Assembly: GCF_047302285.1 (NCBI RefSeq)
Contig: NZ_CP154845.1
Location: forward strand, 3,348,001-3,412,000
DNA length: 64,000 nucleotides
Direction of reading: 5' to 3'
Origin: Robertmurraya sp047302285
GTDB taxonomy: Bacteria; Bacillota; Bacilli; Bacillales; Cytobacillaceae
The position numbers and the translations under genes were made by a program. Of this stretch, positions 26,591 through 36,511 are shown in pieces (within the stretch, counting starts at the first letter, position 1; each line of letters opens with the position of its first letter). The notes below the pieces were generated by a model. That model did not search any database and was not told the origin of the DNA. It saw only the letters and a list, made by a program, of their open reading frames with translations.

Positions 26591-27550
26591 TTATTTTAAG
26601 ATCTCTACTAACAATGCTTTCTGTACATGAAGTCGGTTACCCGCTTGTTGAAAGACGGAAGAATGCACCCCATCAATGACTTCTCCTGTCACTTCTTCCC
26701 CTCTATGTGCCGGTAAGCAATGGAGGAAGAGATAATCATCCTTTGCACCAAGGACTAACTTTTCATTTACTTGAAAATCTTTGAAGTCGATGAGTCGCTG
26801 AGCGTTTTCTGCCTCTTGGCCCATACTCGTCCATACATCTGTATAGATAACATCTGCTCCCACAACAGCATCGGTTGGATCGTTCGTAACCGAAATTCCC
26901 CCACCATTTTCTAAAGCGAATTTTTTAGCAAGTTCGGTTACTTTCTCATTTGGTTCATACCCATTTGGTGTCGCAACTACAAGCTTCATTCCTACTTTCG
27001 CCGCAGCAATCATTAACGAATGGGCGACATTATTCCCATCGCCAATATAGACCATCTTGATGCCTTCCAGTTTCCCTTTTTCCTCTTGAATCGTTAATAA
27101 GTCGGCTAATGCCTGACATGGATGATACAAGTCAGTTAAACCGTTAATAATCGGAATGGTCGCATGTTCTGCAAGCTCTACCACTCGTTCATGAGAAAAG
27201 GTTCTGATCATGACTGCATCAATGTAACTCGATAATACTTTTGCCGTATCTGAAATTGGCTCTCCTCTTCCTAATTGCAACTCCTGACCATTCAGGTGTA
27301 TCACTTGACCACCTAGTTGTAACATCCCAGCTTCAAATGAAACTCTCGTACGGGTTGAAGGTTTATCAAAGATTAGACCCAAAATCTTTCCTTGTAAAAT
27401 CGGTGTTGGTTCTCCAGATAAATACGCCTTCTTTAATTCCTTCGCTTTATTAAGCAACTCTTTAATCGTTGCTGGAGAATAATCAGCTAATGTTAATAAA
27501 TCCTTCCCCTTAATACTTGTATTTCCTTTTTTTGCCTGTAATGATAACAT
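26591..27550 (-). CDS. argF: Ornithine carbamoyltransferase ArgF
   Basis: Makes citrulline from ornithine and carbamoyl phosphate in arginine synthesis. The 319-residue protein has the carbamoyl-phosphate motif STRTRVSFE near residue 65, HPCQALADL near 144 and the HCLPAHRG catalytic loop near 277. It is the last gene of argCJBD-carAB-argF, 41 bases after carB. The ATG at 27550 directly follows AGGAG, which is tight; a GGAG 12 bases upstream may be the real site. Confidence 0.95.
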   Translation of the reverse strand: MLSLQAKKGNTSIKGKDLLTLADYSPATIKELLNKAKELKKAYLSGEPTPILQGKILGLIFDKPSTRTRVSFEAGMLQLGGQVIHLNGQELQLGRGEPISDTAKVLSSYIDAVMIRTFSHERVVELAEHATIPIINGLTDLYHPCQALADLLTIQEEKGKLEGIKMVYIGDGNNVAHSLMIAAAKVGMKLVVATPNGYEPNEKVTELAKKFALENGGGISVTNDPTDAVVGADVIYTDVWTSMGQEAENAQRLIDFKDFQVNEKLVLGAKDDYLFLHCLPAHRGEEVTGEVIDGVHSSVFQQAGNRLHVQKALLVEILK

Positions 27551-27591
27551 CTCCTAAATTCACTCCCTCTCCCATTTTAGTGGCTCTCTCT

Positions 27592-30500
27592 TTAAGCTTT
27601 TATCGCTAATGAAGAGTGCCAATCCTCTATCGCTCTCACATCAAAGTTTCTTACCTTTAACGCTTGATTAAATGCTTTTAGGCTCTCTGGCTCAGTAAAA
27701 TTAATGATTCTTTTCTTTGTTGCAAGTTCTCGTAATTGCTTATCTTCCTTCTCTTGTTTCGGATTATAGTAGGCAATCGTTGGTCCCTTTAAAAATTCGT
27801 CTCCTGCAGAGAAAACAAGTTCGAAAGAATCATCTAATCCATCAAGCACAATCCTTTCTTTTGCCACAATTCTTCCGGTTGGTCGAATCGCCTGATGGAA
27901 GGCTTTACGTAAAGCTTCTTCTTCTGTTTTCCCAAGACTAATTCCTTCCCCAGTCGATCTCATTTCCGCGCTAACCTTTGAATCCAGACCTTTTAGGGCA
28001 TAATTAGAAAAGACCGGATATTTCACACAGACAAATGGAATCGTCATGAGATTATGTTTTTCATCAGCTTTCGACATTTTATATTTCCCGAGCAATACTT
28101 TTGTCGCAATTTGTACAAGCGGGATTCCTGTTACTTTACTAACGATTGGAACAGTTCTGCTTGCACGAGGATTGACCTCGAGGACATACACTTCTTCATT
28201 TTTAATAATAAATTGGATATTCATAAGTCCTTTATATTGAAGGAATTGAGCAATCTTTTCAGCACACTTTACAATCTTCTCCTTCACTACGTCTGATAAC
28301 CTTTGTGCAGGAAGGACAGATAAACTATCTCCTGAATGAACCCCTGTTTTCTCAATATGTTCCATGATCGTTGGAATGAGGACATATTGCCCATCTGTAA
28401 CAAGGTCAATCTCAGCTTCTGTCGCATGAAGAAATTCATCTACTAAAAAAGGATAGCGTGCCTGACCCTTCTCCACATATTCCTTCAATTCATCTTCATC
28501 TTGAATGATTTCCATTCCTCTTCCACCTATGACAAAAGATGGTCTTAATAAGACCGGATAGCCAATTTGCTCTGCCACTCTCACCAATTCTTCTGTATTA
28601 TGGACGACATCCCCTTGTAGATGAGGGATTGCTAGTTTTTCTAAGAGCTGATAAAAGAGTTTCCGATCCTCCAACAAATCAATGACATCCGATTTTGTTC
28701 CTAATATATTGACGTCATATGCCTCTAGCTCCTGCGCTAGATTAATCGCTGTTTGCCCACCCAACTGGATAATACAGTCTGTTATTCCTTCAGCATCAAT
28801 CACATTGAGAATATCTTCGATCACTAAAGGTTCAAAATATAATTTATCAGCTGTGGCAAAATCAGTACTAACCGTTTCAGGGTTGCTATTAATCATAATC
28901 GTTTCTACTCCGAGATCTTTAAGGGCAAAAACGCCGTGAACCGAACAATAATCAAATTCTACACCTTGCCCAATACGAATCGGACCACTGCCAATGATTA
29001 AAACCTTCTGCTTAGAAGATGGGATTTGTTCATTTTCCCCAAAATAAGTAGAGTAATAATAATTGGATTTCGCCTCAAATTCCGCGGCACATGTATCAAC
29101 CATTTTATAGGAAGGAATGATCCCATAATCTTTTCTTTTTTGACGAACAGCCTTTTCTGTTACTTTCCAACTCTTTGCTAAATAGGAATCACTGAATCCT
29201 TTTTCTTTAAATAGCTGAAGTTCACTGCTGGAAACTTGCTCAAAATTGGTGGAAGCAATCTTTTCCTCGAATGAAACGAGACGCTTCAAATACGCTAAAA
29301 AGAAATTATCTACTTTTGTTAACTCATGAAGTTCATTGATATCATAGTCTCTACGTAATAATTCTAATAAAATGAAAAGTCTCTCATCATTTTGTTGCAG
29401 TAGTTTCTCCACTAATTGTTCAGAACTGAGACTAGCTAAACCAGGCAACTGTAAATCTTGAACATCAATCTCTAAAGAATGAATCGCTTTTAACAACGCC
29501 CGTTCAAAGCTGCGATCGATGCTCATCACTTCACCGGTTGCTTTCATTTGTGTGCCAAGCTTTCGTTCGATATTTGGGAATTTATCAAACGGCCATTTCG
29601 GAATTTTGATGACAACATAATCAAGGGCTGGCTCAAAACTCGCAAATGTATCTCCCGTAACAGGATTGATGATTTCATCTAACGTGTAACCAACGGCTAA
29701 CTTCGCTGCCATGCGGGCAATCGGATAACCGGTTGCTTTCGAAGCAAGTGCGGAAGAACGACTTACCCGCGGATTGACTTCAATTAAATAATAATTTTTA
29801 CTTTTTGGATCAAGGGCAAATTGAATATTACAGCCTCCGATAATGCCTAAGGCAGAAATAATTTTGATGCTAGCTCCGCGTAGCATTTGATACTCATCAT
29901 CTGTTAACGTTTGCGATGGAGCTACGACGATGGAGTCACCTGTATGGATCCCCACCGGGTCGAAGTTCTCCATATTACAAATCGTAATACATGTATTAGC
30001 TCGATCTCGCATGACTTCATATTCCACTTCTTTAAATCCCGCAATGCTTCTTTCAACTAAACATTGGTGAATGGCACTTTCCTGTAATCCACCTGAAACA
30101 AGTTGGGTAAGCTGCTCTTCATTGTCAGCAATTCCACCACCTGTGCCACCAAGGGTATAAGCAGGTCTAACGATAATCGGAAAGTCAATTTTCCTAGCAA
30201 ATTGTAACGCTTCTTCAACTGTATGAACAATCTCACTTTCTGGTACTGGCTCATTTAAATCCTTCATAAGTTGACGAAACGCTTCTCGATCCTCACCTCT
30301 TTTGATCGAATCAATTGAACTTCCGAGCATCTTCACACGATACTTTTCTAATATCCCTTGCTCACTTAATTGAAAGGCAAGGTTCAGTCCAGTTTGGCCT
30401 CCCAATGTGGCCAAAATTCCATCTGGACGTTCCTTTTCAATAATCTTTTCTAAAACATCAACGGTTAAGGGTTCAAAATAGATTCGGTCGGCAAAATTTG

Positions 30501-30672
30501 AATCAGTCATAATGGTGGCAGGGTTATTATTCACAAGAATCACTTTGTACCCTTCCTCTTTCAGAGCAATACAACCCTGTGTGCCTGCGTAATCGAATTC
30601 TGCTGCTTGCCCAATGACAATAGGTCCTGAGCCGATGACTAGTATAGTTTGTATGCTGGTGTCTTTAGGCAT
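27592..30672 (-). CDS. carB: Carbamoyl-phosphate synthase large subunit, arginine-specific
   Basis: Synthesises carbamoyl phosphate from bicarbonate, ammonia (channelled from CarA) and two ATP. The 1026-residue protein holds two ATP-grasp halves, each opening with a nucleotide motif (VIGSGPIVIGQ near 12, IIGSGPIRIGQ near 549). It is shorter than pyrimidine-linked CarB (about 1070), with a reduced C-terminal allosteric domain, as in arginine-specific enzymes of Bacillus. The ATG at 30672 has GAGGAG upstream and gives the family's MPKDTSI start; it overlaps carA by 8 bases. Confidence 0.95.
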   Translation of the reverse strand: MPKDTSIQTILVIGSGPIVIGQAAEFDYAGTQGCIALKEEGYKVILVNNNPATIMTDSNFADRIYFEPLTVDVLEKIIEKERPDGILATLGGQTGLNLAFQLSEQGILEKYRVKMLGSSIDSIKRGEDREAFRQLMKDLNEPVPESEIVHTVEEALQFARKIDFPIIVRPAYTLGGTGGGIADNEEQLTQLVSGGLQESAIHQCLVERSIAGFKEVEYEVMRDRANTCITICNMENFDPVGIHTGDSIVVAPSQTLTDDEYQMLRGASIKIISALGIIGGCNIQFALDPKSKNYYLIEVNPRVSRSSALASKATGYPIARMAAKLAVGYTLDEIINPVTGDTFASFEPALDYVVIKIPKWPFDKFPNIERKLGTQMKATGEVMSIDRSFERALLKAIHSLEIDVQDLQLPGLASLSSEQLVEKLLQQNDERLFILLELLRRDYDINELHELTKVDNFFLAYLKRLVSFEEKIASTNFEQVSSSELQLFKEKGFSDSYLAKSWKVTEKAVRQKRKDYGIIPSYKMVDTCAAEFEAKSNYYYSTYFGENEQIPSSKQKVLIIGSGPIRIGQGVEFDYCSVHGVFALKDLGVETIMINSNPETVSTDFATADKLYFEPLVIEDILNVIDAEGITDCIIQLGGQTAINLAQELEAYDVNILGTKSDVIDLLEDRKLFYQLLEKLAIPHLQGDVVHNTEELVRVAEQIGYPVLLRPSFVIGGRGMEIIQDEDELKEYVEKGQARYPFLVDEFLHATEAEIDLVTDGQYVLIPTIMEHIEKTGVHSGDSLSVLPAQRLSDVVKEKIVKCAEKIAQFLQYKGLMNIQFIIKNEEVYVLEVNPRASRTVPIVSKVTGIPLVQIATKVLLGKYKMSKADEKHNLMTIPFVCVKYPVFSNYALKGLDSKVSAEMRSTGEGISLGKTEEEALRKAFHQAIRPTGRIVAKERIVLDGLDDSFELVFSAGDEFLKGPTIAYYNPKQEKEDKQLRELATKKRIINFTEPESLKAFNQALKVRNFDVRAIEDWHSSLAIKA

Positions 30673-31747
30673 ATAATGCGGCACTCCTCTTGTTTTCTGT
30701 TATCGTCTGTAGGTATTCATCAAAAATATAATCACCTTCAGATGGTCCTGGGTTCGCCTCTGGATGAAATTGGACCGTTTGTAGCGGCAATTCCTTATGG
30801 GTTAGACCTTCCACAGATTTATCATGCAAATGAAAGAATCTTCCTTCAAGTCCCGTCCCCTTAATGCTTTCTTCGTCCACCACATAACTGTGATTTTGTG
30901 ATGACATAAATACTTTGTTTTTCTTCTGATCTTTAATCGGATGATTTGCTCCTCGATGACCAAATAAAAGCTTCTTCGTATTTCCCCCTAATGCCAAAGC
31001 CACAAGTTGATGTCCTAAACAAATACCAAGGGTCGGGAAATGTTCGACAAGTTGGCGAATCGTCGGTAATATTGGTTGCAATTGTTTTGGATCTCCAGGA
31101 CCATTGGAAAAAAGAACTCCATCAGGTGCGATTGCTGCAATTACTTTGAAGGAAGTATTATAAGGCACTACCGTTACTTGGCAGTTTCTTTCTAGCAAAG
31201 ATGCTAAAATAGAATTCTTTGTTCCGAAATCCATCAACACAATATGGGGATTGCCTTGCCCATAGGTTTTAATTAATTTCTCTGACACATATGGAACCTT
31301 TTCTGTTTCTAATGTTTGCTTACCTATCGTGCTCGGCTCATGACTTAATGTGATAAGTGCTGGCATAGAGCCATGGGCACGAATCTTTTTGACAATCGCT
31401 CTTGTATCAATATGGGATAATAGTGGGATTCCCCACTTTTCCAAATACTCTTTTAGAGAATACTCCGCTTGATAATGGGAGGCTTCCGTATTTGCTTCAT
31501 AGACAATCACACCAGCGACATGGGGTTTCTTACTTTCAAAGTCCTCTTCATTGATGCCATAGTTCCCAATCAGAGGATACGTGAAAACAATAATTTGATC
31601 CTTATAACTTGGATCAGTCAGAACCTCCTGATAGCCCGTCATTCCTGTATAAAAGACAACCTCTCCTTCTATATGTTGAGTGGGGACATTTGTATTCCAA
31701 TCCCCTTCATATACATCTCCACTTTGTAAGTGTAAATATCCTTTCAT
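30665..31747 (-). CDS. carA: Carbamoyl-phosphate synthase small subunit, arginine-specific
   Basis: Glutaminase subunit that supplies ammonia to CarB. The 360-residue protein has an N-terminal small-subunit domain and a C-terminal class I glutamine amidotransferase domain with the nucleophile in GICLGHQL (about residue 240) and the His/Glu pair in VQFHPEANPGP. GAGGTG lies 6 bases before the ATG at 31747. The 77-base gap before it holds two ArgR-like boxes, so carAB may have its own control point inside the operon. Confidence 0.95.
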   Translation of the reverse strand: MKGYLHLQSGDVYEGDWNTNVPTQHIEGEVVFYTGMTGYQEVLTDPSYKDQIIVFTYPLIGNYGINEEDFESKKPHVAGVIVYEANTEASHYQAEYSLKEYLEKWGIPLLSHIDTRAIVKKIRAHGSMPALITLSHEPSTIGKQTLETEKVPYVSEKLIKTYGQGNPHIVLMDFGTKNSILASLLERNCQVTVVPYNTSFKVIAAIAPDGVLFSNGPGDPKQLQPILPTIRQLVEHFPTLGICLGHQLVALALGGNTKKLLFGHRGANHPIKDQKKNKVFMSSQNHSYVVDEESIKGTGLEGRFFHLHDKSVEGLTHKELPLQTVQFHPEANPGPSEGDYIFDEYLQTITENKRSAALYA

Positions 31748-31788
31748 GTAAAACACCTCAAAATCATTTGTATATTTATTTTTTATAA

Positions 31789-31822
31789 TTAATATTTATG
31801 CATTTATATTATTAAAAATTCA
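31789..31822 (-). promoter_or_regulatory. Tandem ARG-box-like sites before carA
   Basis: Two minus-strand 14-mers, TGAATTTTTAATAA (31809-31822, 11/14) and TGCATAAATATTAA (31789-31802, 12/14), match TGAATWWWWATTCA. Their centres are 20 bp apart, about the spacing expected for an ArgR/AhrC hexamer. The AT-rich background raises the chance of false matches. Confidence 0.5.
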
Positions 31823-31824
31823 GC

Positions 31825-32982
31825 CTAAATGGCTGGTTCAGTTATCTCATTAACGACTTTTTTCAGTCCAGCAATACATTTATCAATTTCATGGATCGAT
31901 ACAGTCAATGGAGGTAATAGCCTTAGGACATTTTCTCCAGCTGCTAGTGCGAGAATGCCTTCCACTCTTAATGCTGATAAAAGAGGTTGAATCGATTGTT
32001 CGAATTCAATTCCGATCATTAATCCTTTGCCACGTACTTCTTTTACAAGATCATTTCCATGAAAAAGCTGATTTAATTGGGAAAGCAAGTATTCCCCCTT
32101 AATTTCAGCCTCCTGTAAAAAAACATCATCAAAGACGATTCTCATTGTAGCAATTGCGGCAGCGATACTAATCGGATTTCCTCCAAAAGTGGAACCATGG
32201 CTTCCAGGACCAAAAAAGGTTTTTAAACTTTCCTTGCCAAGTACAGCACCAATTGGTAGACCGCTTCCTAACCCTTTTGCTGATGTAACGATATCAGGGC
32301 TTAGACCGAAATGTTGGAAGGCAAATGGTTTTCCTGTTCTTCCGATTCCTGTTTGAATTTCATCAATAATAAGGAGAGCCTGATGTTCATGACAAAGTGT
32401 TTCCACTTCCTTTAAGAAATTTTCCGTACCAACATGTACTCCACCTTCTCCTTGAATGACTTCGAGCATGACCGCTGCTACCTCATCATCCAATAAATTC
32501 TTTAGAGAGTCGAGGTCATTAAAGGTGGCATAGGTGAATTTTTCTAACATCGGTCCAAAACCATGTTTGATTTTCTCCTGTCCTGTTGCAGCCATCGTTG
32601 CAAATGTGCGTCCATGAAATGATTGTTCAAAGGTAATGATTTTTGTCTTACCAGTCGCCTTTCTTGCTAATTTGATCGCAGCTTCATTTGCTTCCGCACC
32701 ACTATTAGCAAAGAACACAGCATCCATCTCAGCAGCAGTAGCCAGCATTTTGGCCGCCTGTTCTTGCTTCTCCATTGTAAAAAGGTTGGATACATGCCAA
32801 AATTGATTCAGCTGATTTTCTATTGCATCCTTCACCACTTTCGGTTGATGGCCAAGATTACAAACGCCAATTCCGGAGGTGAAATCTAGATATTGCTTTC
32901 CCTTCTTATCGGTTAAGTAACTCCCTTCAGCGATTTCAGGCTCAACATCCCAGCGAGCATAAGTTTGAAATAAATAGCTCAT
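31825..32982 (-). CDS. argD: Acetylornithine aminotransferase ArgD
   Basis: PLP-dependent enzyme that converts N-acetylglutamate semialdehyde to N-acetylornithine. The 385-residue class III aminotransferase shows FANSGAEANEAAIKLAR near residue 90, FHGRTFATMAATGQ near 122, the acidic cofactor motif IIDEIQTGIGRTG and the PLP lysine in SAKGLGSGLPIG near 236. Its ATG directly follows the argB stop codon, and TTATATAA precedes it, so translation is probably coupled to argB. Confidence 0.95.
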   Translation of the reverse strand: MSYLFQTYARWDVEPEIAEGSYLTDKKGKQYLDFTSGIGVCNLGHQPKVVKDAIENQLNQFWHVSNLFTMEKQEQAAKMLATAAEMDAVFFANSGAEANEAAIKLARKATGKTKIITFEQSFHGRTFATMAATGQEKIKHGFGPMLEKFTYATFNDLDSLKNLLDDEVAAVMLEVIQGEGGVHVGTENFLKEVETLCHEHQALLIIDEIQTGIGRTGKPFAFQHFGLSPDIVTSAKGLGSGLPIGAVLGKESLKTFFGPGSHGSTFGGNPISIAAAIATMRIVFDDVFLQEAEIKGEYLLSQLNQLFHGNDLVKEVRGKGLMIGIEFEQSIQPLLSALRVEGILALAAGENVLRLLPPLTVSIHEIDKCIAGLKKVVNEITEPAI

Positions 32983-33753
32983 TTATATAACCCTCTCCCT
33001 TCTAAGGATTTTTGTCCCAAACCATTTATGATTCATATAAAAGTTCTTTTTTCCTGCAACAATTCTTACGCTATCCATTCCTTTTTGTAAGGCTGACAAA
33101 GCTGACATTACCTTTGGGATCATCCCCCCATATATTTCTCCTGACTTGATGTAGTGATCAATTTCTTCAGCTGGGAGGACTTCCTTCAATGAGCCATCGA
33201 TGATGATTCCTTCCACATCCGTGACAAACAAGCATTGTTCTACTTGAAGGGCACTAGCAACGGCAGCTGCTGCGTAATCAGCATTGACATTGAGCTTTGT
33301 TCCATCAGCGCTAATGGCGATCGGAGTGATGACTGGGATGATTCCTTTATCTAAAATAGACCGTAGTAGTTCACTGTTCACCTCAATAATCTCCCCGACA
33401 AAACCGAGCTCCTCCTTATTGATATAAGACCCTTTAAGTAAACCAGCATCACTTCCATTAAGACCAATCGCTGGAAGATGATTCATTTCTAGCTTTTGCA
33501 CAAGCTTTCGGTTTGTCTGTCCTGATAGAACCATTTCAACAACCTTTAATGTCTCTTCCGTCGTCTTTCGTAATCCGTTCACATATTCAGGTTCAACATT
33601 CAATTGCTCGAGCATCCGATTGATATCTGGGCCCCCACCATGAACGATCGCAATTTGATAGTTTTGCTTCTTCAATTCTTGAAGACTTATAAAAAATTCC
33701 GCAGACAATTCCTCTAGCGTACTGCCACCACATTTTATTAAAATGGTTTTCAT
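32983..33753 (-). CDS. argB: Acetylglutamate kinase ArgB
   Basis: Phosphorylates N-acetylglutamate, the second step of arginine synthesis. The 256-residue amino-acid-kinase fold starts with the phosphate motif IKCGGST and continues with VHGGGPDINRML, RKTTEETLKVVEMVLSG and INADYAAAA-like LNVNADYAAAAVASAL. The length matches unregulated Bacillus ArgB; it lacks the N-terminal extension of arginine-inhibited enzymes. It begins 12 bases after argJ and abuts argD. Confidence 0.94.
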   Translation of the reverse strand: MKTILIKCGGSTLEELSAEFFISLQELKKQNYQIAIVHGGGPDINRMLEQLNVEPEYVNGLRKTTEETLKVVEMVLSGQTNRKLVQKLEMNHLPAIGLNGSDAGLLKGSYINKEELGFVGEIIEVNSELLRSILDKGIIPVITPIAISADGTKLNVNADYAAAAVASALQVEQCLFVTDVEGIIIDGSLKEVLPAEEIDHYIKSGEIYGGMIPKVMSALSALQKGMDSVRIVAGKKNFYMNHKWFGTKILRRERVI

Positions 33754-33764
33754 GTTTCGCTCCC

Positions 33765-34997
33765 CTATGTCCGATAGCTCGCATTAATTTTCACATAATC
33801 ATAAGATAAATCGCATCCCCACGCTGTACCAGCGCCATTTCCCATGTGCATTTCTACGAAAATTTGGATAAAATCCTCTTTTAAGTACTCTGTTGCTTTC
33901 TCTTCAGAAAATGGGATGATTTCACTTTTATCAAGCATCTTCACTGTTCCTATCGAAATGGTAACCTGTTCTGCCTTTGCTTTCGTATCTGCTTGCCCAA
34001 TCGCTCCAATAATTCTCCCCCAGTTGGCATCTGCTCCATAGATAGCCGTTTTTACTAGATTTGAACCAACAATTTGCTTCGCGATCTTACGTGCATCATC
34101 TTCATCGTATGCCCCAGTAACATTGACCTCTACAAGTTTTGTAGCCCCTTCTCCATCATTTGCGATTTGCTTTGCTAAGCTTTCACAAGTGTTAGTTAGG
34201 AGTTGAACAAATACGGACCATTCTGGATGTTCTGGTGACAAGGATTGATTTTCAGCTAAACCATTCGCCATTACTAAAACCATATCATTTGTTGATGTAT
34301 CCCCATCTACCGTGATTTGGTTGAATGTATAATTGGTTACATCTTTTAGAGCCAGTTGCAAATTTTCAGAAGAAATATGAGCATCTGTTGTGATAAAACC
34401 AAGCATCGTTGCCATATTCGGATGAATCATTCCTGATCCCTTTGCAGCCCCTCCCATGTAAACGATCTTTCCATTTATCTCAGCTTTAAAACCGCATTTC
34501 TTCATACATGTATCCGTTGTTAAGATAGCCGTCTGGAAATCATCTGCATACGCTGGAGCCGTTCCTAACTGAATTTTCTCGATTCCTGCTTTGATTTTAT
34601 CCATTTTCAAATATTCTCCGATGACTCCTGTTGAAGCAACAGCGACTAAATGTTCATCTACCTGAACCTTTTGTGCGGCAAGTTCTCTCATCTCATAAGC
34701 ATCTTTTAAACCTTGCTCCCCAGTACAAGCATTGGCACAAGCACTATTAACAACCAATGCTTGGAGCTTACCACTAATGTTTAGACTATCTTTTGTTACC
34801 GCTATAGGCGCTGCTTGAAAGTCATGTAATGTATAAACGGCTGCACTATCAGCCGGAACCTCACTAAAAATTAGGCCAACATCCTTTTTAGCGTATCGTA
34901 ATCCTGCATGTGTACCACCTGTGTGGAATCCTTTCGGTGATAAAATGCTCCCATTCTCAATTTCTATTATTTTTGACACTTTTGTAAGTGTTCCCAC
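33765..34997 (-). CDS. argJ: Bifunctional ornithine acetyltransferase/N-acetylglutamate synthase ArgJ
   Basis: Transfers the acetyl group from acetylornithine to glutamate, closing the acetyl cycle; many Bacillus forms also make N-acetylglutamate from acetyl-CoA. The 410-residue precursor carries the self-cleavage site at KGSGMIHPNMATMLGF (nucleophilic Thr about residue 195), which splits it into two chains, and VNSACANACTGEQG near 90. Translation starts at GTG 34997, behind AAGGAGG. It is the second gene of the operon. Confidence 0.94.
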   Translation of the reverse strand: MGTLTKVSKIIEIENGSILSPKGFHTGGTHAGLRYAKKDVGLIFSEVPADSAAVYTLHDFQAAPIAVTKDSLNISGKLQALVVNSACANACTGEQGLKDAYEMRELAAQKVQVDEHLVAVASTGVIGEYLKMDKIKAGIEKIQLGTAPAYADDFQTAILTTDTCMKKCGFKAEINGKIVYMGGAAKGSGMIHPNMATMLGFITTDAHISSENLQLALKDVTNYTFNQITVDGDTSTNDMVLVMANGLAENQSLSPEHPEWSVFVQLLTNTCESLAKQIANDGEGATKLVEVNVTGAYDEDDARKIAKQIVGSNLVKTAIYGADANWGRIIGAIGQADTKAKAEQVTISIGTVKMLDKSEIIPFSEEKATEYLKEDFIQIFVEMHMGNGAGTAWGCDLSYDYVKINASYRT

Positions 34998-35052
34998 CCG
35001 TGTTTCCTCCTTATGTTCGTTTCATCTTTTTAAAGCATTTCAACTAATTACA

Positions 35053-36087
35053 TCATGGATATAGTGGCAGTATCTCTAAACCGCTTGTTTGATTCAAACC
35101 AAACATGAGATTGGCATTTTGAACCGCTTGACCTGCTGCACCCTTCATTAAATTATCAATAACGGAAACGATCGTTAATCTCCCTGTTCGTTGATCTACA
35201 TTTAAACCAATATCACAGTAATTCGATCCTTGAACTTCTTTAACCGAAGGATAGGTTCCTAGAGGTCGAATTCTAATAAACGGCTTTTCCTGATAAGCTT
35301 CTTTATATAAATCTATGATCTTCTCTGTACTCCAACTGGAGCGAAGTTTGGCATAGATCGTTGTCATGATCCCTCTTGTTATTGGTAATAGATGGGTACT
35401 AAATGTGATCGGCTCTACATTTCCATTCCACTGAAGTAATTGTTGTTCAATTTCAGGTGTATGTTGGTGTTCGTTAACTTTATAAATCCTGAAATTTTCA
35501 TTAACCTCTGCATACAACGAGCTTTTTGATAAAGCCTTTCCAGCCCCAGAAGTTCCTGATTTTCCATCAATAATTATCGTATCAGGAATGATTAATTCTT
35601 CTTTAGTCACTGGTGCAAGACCTAAAAGGGCCGCAGTTGCGTAACATCCAGGATTAGCAATGAGCTTTGCCTCGCTTATTTGTTTTTCATTCCATTCACT
35701 TAATCCATAAACTGCTTCTTCAACTATGGAATGATTGGCTGTTGTTTTTTTATACCAAGCTTCATATTCACCTTGAGTTTTCAGGCGAAGATCACCTGAT
35801 AGATCAATGACCTTTATATTTTGACTCGAAAATTGTTCAACTAGCTTACTAGAAACGCCAGATGGTGTGGCAAGAAATACGAGATCACTATCTTTTGATA
35901 TTTTTTCTATATCAATCCTTTCCATTTGATTCCCGATAATCTGAAAAAGATGCGGGTACTCATGCCAAATGGGAAGTTCATCCTTAGTGGAATGAATTGA
36001 ATGTATTTTGAATACAGGATGACCATGCAAAATTCGAAGTAATTCAACACCTCCATATCCTGTTGTTCCTATAATAGATATCTTCAT
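35053..36087 (-). CDS. argC: N-acetyl-gamma-glutamyl-phosphate reductase ArgC
   Basis: NADPH-dependent reductase for the third step of arginine synthesis. The 344-residue protein has an N-terminal Rossmann motif (GTTGYGGVELLRIL), the catalytic cysteine in ANPGCYATAALL (about residue 148) and GKSGTSGAGK near 180. It is the first gene of the arginine operon. A promoter at 36163-36191 and ARG-box-like sites in the leader lie upstream. Confidence 0.95.
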   Translation of the reverse strand: MKISIIGTTGYGGVELLRILHGHPVFKIHSIHSTKDELPIWHEYPHLFQIIGNQMERIDIEKISKDSDLVFLATPSGVSSKLVEQFSSQNIKVIDLSGDLRLKTQGEYEAWYKKTTANHSIVEEAVYGLSEWNEKQISEAKLIANPGCYATAALLGLAPVTKEELIIPDTIIIDGKSGTSGAGKALSKSSLYAEVNENFRIYKVNEHQHTPEIEQQLLQWNGNVEPITFSTHLLPITRGIMTTIYAKLRSSWSTEKIIDLYKEAYQEKPFIRIRPLGTYPSVKEVQGSNYCDIGLNVDQRTGRLTIVSVIDNLMKGAAGQAVQNANLMFGLNQTSGLEILPLYP

Positions 36088-36113
36088 CCCTTACCCCTTC
36101 CTTATCCCATATA

Positions 36114-36147
36114 TGTATATTTAAACATCTATATTTATTTTTATAAA
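36114..36147 (-). promoter_or_regulatory. ARG-box-like sites in the argC leader
   Basis: TGTTTAAATATACA (36114-36127, 11/14 to TGAATWWWWATTCA) and a weaker TTTATAAAAATAAA (36134-36147, 10/14) lie with centres 20 bp apart, between the predicted start of transcription and argC. The spacing equals that of the boxes before carA. Confidence 0.45.
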
Positions 36148-36162
36148 TTTTATGTTGTTCTT

Positions 36163-36191
36163 ATTATAAGAACTCACATCATTAAAAGCAA
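36163..36191 (-). promoter_or_regulatory. Promoter of the arginine operon
   Basis: On the minus strand a perfect -10 TATAAT (36163-36168) follows a -35 TTGCTT (36186-36191) with 17-base spacing. The predicted start is near 36156, leaving a leader of about 70 bases. Confidence 0.65.
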
Positions 36192-36334
36192 CCCGTTTTT
36201 TGAAATATAAGGCATTTTTCTAATAATTTTTGATAATAAATATTTCAGTACAAGAAATGAACAAATTACCTTCTTTGTTTTAAAGAACAAAAGCGCGGTG
36301 CAAAAATAATAAAACCAGAGAACAATGTCGGGTA

Positions 36335-36364
36335 TTGTAAATGTCTGCTTTTAGACATTTACAA
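36335..36364. repeat. 30-bp perfect dyad, copy 1 of a shared motif
   Basis: TTGTAAATGTCT (36335-36346) and AGACATTTACAA (36353-36364) are perfect 12-bp arms around GCTTTT. No T-tract follows on either strand, so it is not an intrinsic terminator. Its core recurs at 46822-46846. It lies between the divergent argC and fnr promoters and could be a regulator binding site. Confidence 0.75.
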
Positions 36365-36439
36365 AAAAAACTAATTACACATAATCAACGATGTTAATGA
36401 AAATATGGGTCGTATAGGCTGTAAGTGTTTTTAAATTGG

Positions 36440-36468
36440 TTGACTACACCTATATTTATTTCTAAACT
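36440..36468 (+). promoter_or_regulatory. Likely promoter of the first fnr gene
   Basis: A -35 TTGACT (36440-36445) and a -10 TAAACT (36463-36468) are 17 bases apart, about 45 bases before the start codon. No clear Fnr-box was found around it. Confidence 0.55.
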
Positions 36469-36511
36469 GTTGGTAGGGAGAGTTTTTTGCCTCAGGGAAG
36501 GGGGTAAAGGC

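Noticed and set aside
36335..36364. Intrinsic terminator
   Set aside because: The hairpin is followed by A's on the plus strand and by GC-containing sequence on the minus strand, so there is no T-tract in the right place.
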